A stretch of 64,000 bases of DNA, taken from contig SIJG01000057.1 of assembly GCA_023374025.1 (NCBI GenBank), positions 715,848-779,847 of the forward strand, written 5' to 3'. Shown here piece by piece: positions 55,847-64,000 of this stretch (the first letter of the stretch is position 1; each line of letters starts with the position of its first letter). The translations under genes and the position numbers were made by a program. The DNA is from Heterodera schachtii. Lineage: Eukaryota; Nematoda; Chromadorea; Rhabditida; Heteroderidae. The notes beneath the pieces are model-generated. The model was not told the DNA's origin and made no database searches. It worked only from the letters and a program-made list of their open reading frames with translations.

Positions 55847-57494
55847 ATGAATGATTTGCTGAGAAGTGATCGATCAATTTGAATTGCGGAGTTTGAAATG
55901 ATTTTGGTCCTATTTTGATGTGCCTCATAGAAATATTCTTCTTTGTTGGAATGATCAATTTTTTTTCATTTTTCTTTATGTTAAAGCTGGCATCCTGAAA
56001 ATTGAAAGTATTTGTATGATTTTTTTTTCTAATTTTCAGAGATCGGAACGCTAGGCAATGGATCATTTTAGTTGGAGTTCTAAAATTTGTTTTCGAGTTT
56101 CTATTTTTTGGCATTTTAAAGCTTATGCAACCAGGGAAAAATGAAACGAAAAACAAAGTAAAAATTACTGAAAACTAAAAAATAGTGATTGAATGAAAAA
56201 TGAATGATTTTGTTGGCTTTTCAGTTGCCGATTTATGGACAAGCGGAAAATGGGAAAAGCAGCTGAATAGAGGGGCATAAATCATCACAAATTAACACTA
56301 ATAAAAACGAAATTTATTTTATTTTAATTGCTGGGAAAAGCGTTGGCAAAATATTTAATGGAAAAATGAAAAGCCAAATAAATCATCGCTAAAGGGCATT
56401 ATTTCCGGTAGATGTGAAAATAATGGACAAATCGGACATTTTGATTAATTAATTTCCCATTAACTCTTTCATCTGTGGGAAAAGTGTTGACAAACGGCGG
56501 ACGGTATGTGAAAAAAATTATGTATATTAAATTTGATTTAATAAAATATGATTAATTATGAGAGTGTCGTGCTGAGACGATGCGAAAAAAAACTCAGTGA
56601 TTGATAAATTAAATAAATAAATTAAATAATTCAATTCACAAAATCACGGCGCCGTCCGGTTAACCCTAATGTACGGCGGGACGAATTTTCAATTTTTTTC
56701 AATTTTTTCAATTTTTCGCATCACTTCTCGTCAATACACACAACCGGATGCCATTGAGATCGTTTTGTAGAGCTCATCGAGCTGTACAAAAAAGCCGCTG
56801 ACCGGCAAGTTTAGCTTGGGTTGGCCATCGACAGGGTCGGGGGCGAGGCTGAGGGTCCTCCGGCAGATGTGCCCGACCCATGACGGGCTTCAAGTAAATG
56901 GATCGAGAACAGGACCCGGCCTGGGAGATAGCCCTTGAAAAACTGAACAAAAAGTTGTTCTTAACCGGGCCGGTCCGGATTCCGGATCAAGCACTTTTGG
57001 TGCCCCGAAAGTGGTGCGATTGGCTTCCGGAAAATGACCAATCAATCACTGAGCTTTTTGTGGAACGCCCACACTGACAAATGAGTTTTTTTTTCGCATC
57101 GCCCAAATTGAGTTTTTTTTGCATCGACCTAGCACCTGAGAGTGTCATTAAAATTTGGATGGTATTGCAGTTAACAAGAGCGCGGATATTTGAAAATTCC
57201 GGATAAGTAAGGATAAGAGAATTTTGACCCGGACCGGTTTTCGAAATTAAAAATTTTATGATCCGTTTTACAAAATAAAACGAAGGAGAGATTTCAACAG
57301 GTGGTGGTGGAATTTCAAAGAGACTTTAACCGCCGAAATTAAAATTCTGTTTTCTCTCATTTCTCTTTTATCCTTCTTTCTCTTTTTTTCTGTGTCAGCT
57401 TTTTGCTCAAATAAAAATGGTAATAAAAAAAAATTCAAAAAATGTTTCTGTTCTTTTCCATTTTGTTGGGTCATCGTTTTGCCGTGAATTATTT
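55119..57494. repeat. Recent duplication, copy 1
   Basis: From GCAAGCGCCTCAGATTACCC onward this block is almost identical to 61643-64000 and runs off the window in the second copy. The spacing is constant (6506 bases) from 55730 onward; upstream of that the spacing is larger by 18 because of an 18-base deletion in copy 2. It holds F-box-like exons 4-6, the spacer and a 569-bp element. Confidence 0.9.
56569..57137. mobile_element. Mutator-like element with GTGCT ends, copy 1
   Basis: Left GTGCTGAGACGATGCGAAAA and right (inverse) GTGCTAGGTCGATGCAAAAA match, each followed by AAACTCA. It is flanked by an exact 9-bp duplication GAGAGTGTC (56560-56568, 57138-57146); the homologous spacer at about 46434 has one GAGAGTGTC and no insert. 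The 569-bp body is GC-richer (for example GGTCGGGGGCGAGGCTGAGG) but has no open frame that I can call. Same terminal family as 15655 and 19300. Confidence 0.9.
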
Positions 57495-57735
57495 ATTGCC
57501 GCCGCCCCCCTCATTAATATTAATTGTTATTAATGACCTTTCAGCGACAGCATAAAATGAGGGTCTTCTTATCCTGCTAAGCACGCCGCAAAATTTTTTT
57601 TTTTAAATGTTAATACCTTTTATTAAGATTGATTAATTAAAATGTTTTAAGAAATTGCCAATTTTTTCTTGGAACAATTTTTCATTTCCGGATGGGGGGG
57701 GGGGTAGAATTCCCCGCCCCCTGGCTACGAGGTTC

Positions 57736-58407
57736 TCTTGACTTATACGATGTTTTTTTCTCTTGGACCAATCTCGACGATTATGGTACCAATCGATAGC
57801 TCTCGATGAGACAGATCGATCTAGGGGTGGGGGAAGTTGATCCGACAAGTATAAACCGGTTTTTGAACCGATTCCAAACACAAAAAGTGAAGAAAATTGG
57901 GCATTTTTAATTAATTTTTTTATTTTTTAATGGACATTTCAGTACCAACGAAAAATGGATAAACAAAATGAAGTAAATTTTCGCAAAAGGGAGCATGCGA
58001 AGACGGAGCAAGTAGTGGGGCGAGACGGAGGGCGCAGGAAGCAGTCTGACGAGCGCCACAGGCGGTTGACTGCGGGGGCCCGAAGGGCCCCCGCCAATCA
58101 GTCAAACGCCTGCGGATCACGCGCGGACTTCTTCCGTAGCCCGTAGTCTCGCCCCACCTACTGGCCGCCGTAGTCGAGTGTGCGGCGGTTTTTTAGCGCA
58201 ATAACCAAAATGACCTATTTGCACGTTTCCCTGCATTAAGTTTGGTACTAAATTGGCACTATAAGATTTGAATCGGTTCAAAAACCGGTTTATACTTGTC
58301 GGATCAACTTCCCCCACCCCTAGATCGATCTGTCTCATCGAGAGCTATCGATTGGTACCATATTCGCCGAGATTGGTCCACGAGAAAAAACATCGTATAA
58401 GTCAAGA
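57736..58407. mobile_element. Foldback element sharing the UUCG-hairpin core
   Basis: The outer arms TCTTGACTTATACGATG, TTGGACCAATCTCGACGA and GAGACAGATCGATCTAGGGG are mirrored on the right. These arms differ from those of the element at 30160-31108, but the GC-rich core (57970-58195, with GGCGGTTGACTG, GCGGGGGCCC, TTCG, GGGCCCCCGC) is the same sequence in inverse orientation. No transposase. Confidence 0.8.
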
Positions 58408-58497
58408 TATTCCGAGCCTGCGCTTCCAATGGATGGACATCAAAAATTGCCATTTTTTTAATTTTGCATTAAAGAATAAAAATTTTAATGTCGTGGA

Positions 58498-58565
58498 GCG
58501 AACTCGAACCCCACCCTTTTTCCCTTTAATATCCTACAAAAACCACTGAGCCACACATGCAAATC
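58498..58565 (-). pseudogene. tRNA-like relic (A and B boxes)
   Basis: On the minus strand GTGTGGCTCAGTGG fits the tRNA A box and GGGTTCGAGTTC the B box, about 35 bases apart. The anticodon arm is not convincing and the acceptor ends do not pair. Probably a tRNA-derived SINE head or a pseudogene. The sequence around the B box recurs at about 43856. Confidence 0.45.
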
Positions 58566-58883
58566 TTTTTTGGTACAGCAGCTCATTTTCCGTAATGAAT
58601 GAAAGGCACAGTTCCACAGTTCATCTGCGAAAAGTGCGATTGGGTCAAATTATTGCCGGACGGCGGAGGATAAAAAAAGAGCAAAAATGACCCAAATAAA
58701 ATGAATAAATATAAATATACATATGTTTAATTTTAGTCATTTAAACAATAAATATTTAGTTTTTTTACATATAAAAATTTAAATGTGTGACTTTCCATTA
58801 CGTTGGGGACGGGTTAAAGTTTTTAAATTTAATTAAATATTTAACAATTTAATTTTATTTAAGTTTCTTTAAATTCAATTCAA

Positions 58884-59941
58884 ATGCCTTCTTTAAACAA
58901 TGCCGACGACAACTTTGATTTCCATGAATCCTACAACGACACAAGTAATAAAATGCATCTGTTGATTGTTGTTGTATAATTAATTAACCAATTAAAGTAT
59001 GGCCAGCCAAAATCGCCGGTGATATTGGCCGACAAAATGGAAATGTGCGGGAAAAAGTTTCATCACTTTGGCTCAAAATTGTGTTGACGGTTTTGTTGCT
59101 GCTTATGTTTTTGTTTGGCTTGCATTCTTTGGTTGGTTTTTATTGTTTTTTTTTAAATTTATTTTTTATATTAATAAATAGGGCTGGCAAAAATATGTAC
59201 AAAAATAGTCAAAATAAGTATAAATATGTTAATAATTTTTAAAAGGTTATTTTTTGGAAAAAAATTCTTCATAAAGGGTGAAATAGGCACAGAATGCCAC
59301 AAAAATGACCGAAATAGGCTTAGAATCAATCCCATTTTAATGTTTTAAAAATTGACTTTTGATTCTTTTTTAAAGCCGTTTTTTATTGATACATTTTCAA
59401 AAAGTTTTTTTTTTTGTAATTTAAAGAAATTTCTATAAATTCTCAAGAATAATTCTCAAAATATGTAAAAAAGGAAGAAAATTTAGGGCTTTTTTGGGCA
59501 TTTAATAAAAAAATGTATAAAATCCCGAAATATTTAAAATATTTATAAAAACAACGAAATTTGTAAAAAAAAATATATATAATAAAAGTCCCATTTTTTG
59601 TTAAAGTGTTAATTCTAAAAATTTTCAGTTTATGAATGACAAAATGAACAAATTCCAATTGCAAATGTTCGACAAATTGGACCAAAATGTGAGTTTTTTT
59701 CTTTTTAAATTACATATGTATTAATTTTAATTTCAGTTTCAAATTATTTTTGCCGAAAACAAACTCAGAGTAAATGAGAATTTCCGGGAAAGTGAGGTAC
59801 AGTATATAAAATTTTATATATATTTTACTTTAAAAAAATTCTGTTAATAATTAGAGTGTGAAAAAGATGGAGCTGGGATTTTTATTTTATTTTTACATAT
59901 TTTTTTGCTGCTTAGTTATGGCGAGAGAAGCTCAAAAATAG
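58884..59941 (+). CDS. Small membrane protein with 60-bp exons, unrecognised
   Basis: Five exons: 58884-58944, 58998-59131, 59629-59688, 59737-59796, 59855-59941 (61, 134, 60, 60, 87 bases), all joining in frame to 133 residues and a TAG. Exon 1 starts MPSLNNADDNFDFHES. Exon 2 ends in a strong transmembrane helix (LWLKIVLTVLLLLMFLFGL). Exons 3 and 4 encode 20 residues each with helical character (FMNDKMNKFQLQMFDKLDQN). The last exon carries a second hydrophobic stretch (LGFLFYFYIFFCCLVMA). Introns are GT-AG; the first acceptor (ATTAAAG) is weak. Intron 2 holds AGGGCTGGC-type element sequence. The TAG lies exactly at the junction with a copied F-box-like exon, so the true 3' end may have been altered. 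No family recognised. Confidence 0.55.
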
Positions 59942-60408
59942 TTTTGTTGAGATGAATTTTGTTTTTGATTTTTCATTTTCTTTTTTTTTGTCTTTTCTAC
60001 GTGCCGTCACTTCTGCCACTTATAACATTGGATTTGAACTGTGTACGGCTTCAACAGCAACCATTGAGCAATTTGCGTTGGTGAACGAACGAACCCAAGA
60101 AAAGCTGACACTGAGCAAAGAAAGGGAAAAAGCATGGGAAAGCCGATGGGTGATGAAGCGATGCCCAATTAGTGGGGAAACGGCGGCGGTTCAGTGGGAA
60201 AACGACGAAAATTTGGACGAATTGAGCACTGTGTACTTTGATTTGTATGATGGCAATGCCAATAATTATCTTGGGTGAGCAGCAAATAATTAATATAATT
60301 ATTTTACAAAAAAAAAACTATTAAATTCAATTCACCGGCGCTTTTCTCATTAGCGGATCCAATTTTTCAACAAAAAAAGGAGGGGAAACTTATATTAGTG
60401 GCCAGGGA
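59942..60408 (+). pseudogene. Copied third and fourth exons of an F-box-like gene
   Basis: Nearly base-for-base the same as about 47654-48125 of the second-subfamily F-box-like gene (differences are in T- and A-runs). It includes the exon with FALVNERTQEKLTLSK and WVMKRCPISGETAA, the intron, and the start of the last exon (GSNFSTKKGGETYISGQG). The match ends at GGCCAGGGAA, so the normal stop is lost. It abuts the preceding gene directly at its TAG (AAATAG|TTTTG), which could also be read as a splice acceptor. Recent duplication. Confidence 0.8.
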
Positions 60409-60455
60409 ATTAATCCGGCACTGCTTTGTGAGAAAAATTTAATTTCAGTCATTAT

Positions 60456-60979
60456 TAGGGTTGTAAATTATATGGACTATAAAAAGGCAAATATGGACAT
60501 AAAATATGGACTAAAAAAGCCCGAAATATGGACTAAAAAGCTCAAAAATGGCCAAATATGGACCAAAATATGGACTAAAAACTGCAAAATATGTGTTTTA
60601 AATCCTCAAAAAAAAAATTCTCATTTAAAAAAATGAAAGGTTCACAAAAATGGCAAAAATATTTATTAAAAAGGACGACGAAAAGTCAAATTTTTCAGAT
60701 TTTTTGGGCTGTAATTTTTAAAAATTTCCAAAAAGTCCATCTTTAGGGGTGTATTTTTCGCTTTTTTTTTGCATTTTATAGTGAAAATTTGCCAAAAATG
60801 GTCGAAATATGGACTAAAAACACAAAAATGGAGAAATATGGATTTATTCCCAAAAACCCTCAAAATATGGATTTATCATCAAGTCAAAAAATTTTAATGC
60901 AGAAATGCTATTTTTGAGCCCCTTTCTTCATAGCATATGCGCAGAAAAAATATGTTAATCCATATAATTTACAACCCTA
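60456..60979. mobile_element. Non-autonomous hAT-type element full of TATGGACT words
   Basis: The left TAGGGTTGTAAATTATATGG and right CCATATAATTTACAACCCTA ends are a perfect inverted repeat. The exact 8-bp duplication GTCATTAT flanks it (60448-60455, 60980-60987). About a dozen AATATGGAC or TATGGACTAAAA words fill it, all on one strand. No transposase and no hairpin cassette. Confidence 0.92.
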
Positions 60980-61082
60980 GTCATTATGTTAAAATAAGAT
61001 TAAAACATTCGTTTCAGAAAACATTTTTTTTCAAAATTTGGTATTCTCGCTAAAAAATTCCTTCAAAAGATCAATTCTTAGG

Positions 61083-61200
61083 GGTGTAATAATCGGATTT
61101 CAAGGCAAAATCCGATTACGATTATCCGATTCCGATTATGGCCCAAAATCCGATTAATTGCGATTCCGATTACGATTACGATTCCGATTCGGCACATCCC
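61083..61200. repeat. CCGATTACGATT-word array
   Basis: Repeated (C)CGATTA and CGATTC words between AGGGGTGTAATAATCGG and CCGATTCGGCACATCCCTG, which look like imperfect hAT-type ends. It marks the 5' border of the third F-box-like copy. Confidence 0.65.
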
Positions 61201-61263
61201 TGGTACGTACCGTTTTGATGGCTTCAATTTTGGTCGCCAAAACTTTTCCCCATTCATTTTCAG

Positions 61264-62352
61264 ATTCATCAACAAAAATGCCATCGCTTTTCTCGGCCAT
61301 TTTCGCCAACTTTTCAACAAATGTCCAATTAAATTTGACGTCAACACAGGCAGTGACCACCTTTTGGCGTTCATTTTGCGCAACATTTGGCCAATGCTCG
61401 GAAAAAAACGTTGTTGGTATGTTTTGTTTACGGGTGTTTTCATTGTTTGCGGGAATTTCTGGGCAATAGTAAAAAGATTATTGCTTTCGAAAAATTTAAA
61501 AAAAATAAATTTCAAGAAAATTATTTTCAGGGGGGTAATCCGATACCGTAAATCACGAATCTGGTCATATTTTGGCTCAATAACGGTACCCCGAACCCGG
61601 GTTCGAATATTTTTCAAAAATTTCAAATGAATTTCTTTTTGCAAGCGCCTCAGATTACCCCTGAAAATAATTTTCTTGAAATTTATTTTTAAAAATTTTC
61701 GGGACCAATAATCTTTTTACCGCCCGTCAACAATCTTCAACATTTGTGCAGAATTGCGTGTTCTATCCTACCACGACAATGCCATGCCGTTGGATGGCCA
61801 AGCGGTGTTCAATTGGCTTTTAACTCCACGTCCGGACAGTGTGCCGAAGGTGTTCAGTTGCTGTTTGTTTGATGATGCGAATTTGGCGCCGAAAATTGAT
61901 GGATTCAAAGCGGTGCTTACTTAATTGACTTATTGGTGTATTTTTAATCAATTTTTCCAATTTTAGGCTTTTGCTTCGGCTTCATCTTCCGTCAATTTCA
62001 TCGTTTCCTTTTCTTTTGAGGCGTCTTTTGCTTACGCCTTTGTGCCATTCCATCTGACAAACGACGAGACTGGGGAACAATTGGCATTGAAAAGGACTAA
62101 CAGTAACAGATGTTTTTTGTTGGTCCGTTGTCCAATTGGGCGAGAGGAAAGCAAATGGACAAAATGGGAGGAGGAAGCGATTGGCTGGGAATTTATTAAC
62201 ATTGAAATTGATTTGGCTGACAAAATCGGCGATGGGTAAGCGAATGTTTTTTTTTTTGAAAATTTTCTATTTTTTTTCGCATATTTATTGCATTTTCTAT
62301 TTTTAGGCTTCTCACCGCAATGCCCGGCCCAAGTGATCAGCAGCAGAAGTGA
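61264..62352 (+). pseudogene. F-box-like family gene lacking its F-box exons
   Basis: Starts directly with exon 3 after a TTTTCAG acceptor (KNAIAFLGHFRQLF-like with FINKN in place of FIDKN). Exon 3 has one extra A (GGAAAAAAACG against GGAAAAAACG at 44728), shifting its end. Exon 4 (VFNWLLTPRPDSVPKVF) ends at 61912. Exon 5 is 61967-62235 and exon 6 ends at 62352. Exon 5 carries an in-frame deletion of 18 bases that removes LHQWNR relative to both sister copies. Exons 1 and 2 are absent; a word-array repeat occupies their place. Confidence 0.75.
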
Positions 62353-64000
62353 ATGAATGATTTGCTGAGAAGTGATCGATCAATTTGAATTGCGGAGTTT
62401 GAAATGATTTTGGTCCTATTTTGATGTGCCTCATAGAAATATTCTTCTTTGTTGGAATGATCAATTTTTTTTCATTTTTCTTTATGTTAAAGCTGGCATC
62501 CTGAAAATTGAAAGTATTTGTATGATTTTTTTTTCTAATTTTCAGAGATCGGAACGCTAGGCAATGGATCATTTTAGTTGGAGTTCTAAAATTTGTTTTC
62601 GAGTTTCTATTTTTTGGCATTTTAAAGCTTATGCAACCAGGGAAAAATGAAACGAAAAACAAAGTAAAAATTACTGAAAACTAAAAAATAGTGATTGAAT
62701 GAAAAATGAATGATTTTGTTGGCTTTTCAGTTGCCGATTTATGGACAAGCGGAAAATGGGAAAAGCAGCTGAATAGAGGGGCATAAATCATCACAAATTA
62801 ACACTAATAAAAACGAAATTTATTTTATTTTAATTGCTGGGAAAAGCGTTGGCAAAATATTTAATGGAAAAATGAAAAGCCAAATAAATCATCGCTAAAG
62901 GGCATTATTTCCGGTAGATGTGAAAATAATGGACAAATCGGACATTTTGATTAATTAATTTCCCATTAACTCTTTCATCTGTGGGAAAAGTGTTGACAAA
63001 CGGCGGACGGTATGTGAAAAAAATTATGTATATTAAATTTGATTTAATAAAATATGATTAATTATGAGAGTGTCGTGCTGAGACGATGCGAAAAAAAACT
63101 CAGTGATTGATAAATTAAATAAATAAATTAAATAATTCAATTCACAAAATCACGGCGCCGTCCGGTTAACCCTAATGTACGGCGGGACGAATTTTCAATT
63201 TTTTTCAATTTTTTCAATTTTTCGCATCACTTCTCGTCAATACACACAACCGGATGCCATTGAGATCGTTTTGTAGAGCTCATCGAGCTGTACAAAAAAG
63301 CCGCTGACCGGCAAGTTTAGCTTGGGTTGGCCATCGACAGGGTCGGGGGCGAGGCTGAGGGTCCTCCGGCAGATGTGCCCGACCCATGACGGGCTTCAAG
63401 TAAATGGATCGAGAACAGGACCCGGCCTGGGAGATAGCCCTTGAAAAACTGAACAAAAAGTTGTTCTTAACCGGGCCGGTCCGGATTCCGGATCAAGCAC
63501 TTTTGGTGCCCCGAAAGTGGTGCGATTGGCTTCCGGAAAATGACCAATCAATCACTGAGCTTTTTGTGGAACGCCCACACTGACAAATGAGTTTTTTTTT
63601 CGCATCGCCCAAATTGAGTTTTTTTTGCATCGACCTAGCACCTGAGAGTGTCATTAAAATTTGGATGGTATTGCAGTTAACAAGAGCGCGGATATTTGAA
63701 AATTCCGGATAAGTAAGGATAAGAGAATTTTGACCCGGACCGGTTTTCGAAATTAAAAATTTTATGATCCGTTTTACAAAATAAAACGAAGGAGAGATTT
63801 CAACAGGTGGTGGTGGAATTTCAAAGAGACTTTAACCGCCGAAATTAAAATTCTGTTTTCTCTCATTTCTCTTTTATCCTTCTTTCTCTTTTTTTCTGTG
63901 TCAGCTTTTTGCTCAAATAAAAATGGTAATAAAAAAAAATTCAAAAAATGTTTCTGTTCTTTTCCATTTTGTTGGGTCATCGTTTTGCCGTGAATTATTT
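61643..64000. repeat. Recent duplication, copy 2
   Basis: Near-identical to 55119-57494 and continues to the window edge. It includes the 569-bp insertion with the same target duplication, so the insertion is older than this duplication. Confidence 0.9.
63075..63643. mobile_element. Mutator-like element with GTGCT ends, copy 2
   Basis: The same 569-bp element as at 56569, with the same 9-bp flanks GAGAGTGTC (63066-63074, 63644-63652). It is there by segmental duplication and not by a second transposition. Confidence 0.9.

Larger units (their letters stand above)
57495..58883. other. Intergenic with a foldback element
   Basis: No gene apart from the foldback element and the tRNA-like relic listed separately. 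58570-58880 is plain upstream sequence of the membrane-protein gene. Confidence 0.45.

Noticed and set aside
55806..56156. 116-codon minus-strand frame present identically at 62312-62662
   Set aside because: Identity is due to the recent block duplication, not conservation; the older homologous spacer at 45.7-46.1 kb does not keep the frame.

Overview
The window looks like nuclear DNA of a plant-parasitic cyst nematode (Heteroderidae, Globodera/Heterodera-like). The evidence is a perfect nematode SL1 trans-splicing leader inside an SL RNA gene, TTAGGC telomere-type words, short introns ending in TTTCAG/TTTTAG, a GC-AG intron, and several members of the large F-box-like and BTB/POZ gene families that I associate with these worms. 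The genus is an inference. Base composition is AT-rich with abrupt poly-G/poly-C runs and many decayed genes. One assembly gap (Ns) lies at 39468-39588.

Layout. 0-6.4 kb: relics of an NDUFS8 (complex I) gene and two SL1 RNA genes on the minus strand. 8-10 kb: two hAT-type miniature elements and a minisatellite. 10-26 kb: a very AT-rich gene desert holding one decayed CR1/Jockey-like LINE (12.35-14.8 kb) and two long foldback elements with 9-bp target duplications. 26-28 kb: a GC-rich hAT-type element and a U2 snRNA with an altered branch-site recognition box. 28.5-35 kb: a ubiquitin-like locus with a candidate secreted Ubl gene at 29 kb and, on the minus strand at 32.3-34.05 kb, a secreted multi-Ubl gene with lysine/glutamate-rich expansions. 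The two are separated by a 949-bp foldback element. 36-41 kb: fragments of F-box-like and BTB genes plus an intact-looking three-exon gene for a small basic SR/K-rich protein. 41-50 kb: a segmental duplication surrounding two tandem F-box-like genes. 51-52 kb: a 5' BTB/POZ fragment. 54-64 kb: repeated blocks of F-box-like genes. One block of about 2.3 kb is present twice in near-identical form (55.1-57.5 and 61.6-64.0 kb), and a compact five-exon membrane-protein gene lies at 58.9-59.9 kb.

How the parts relate. The Ubl, BTB and F-box-like proteins all suggest ubiquitin-pathway functions (substrate receptors or ubiquitin mimics), with F-box-like and BTB members being amplified and broken in place. 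The transposon fraction is mostly non-autonomous. Seven elements have hAT-like termini, five of them with exact or one-mismatch 8-bp target duplications. Each hAT-like element is filled with its own repeated short word, and five of the seven carry the same GC-rich hairpin cassette. Three foldback families have 9-bp target duplications (Mutator-like) and two are TA-bounded. Many frameshifts fall in homopolymer runs, so some apparent pseudogenes may be assembly errors.
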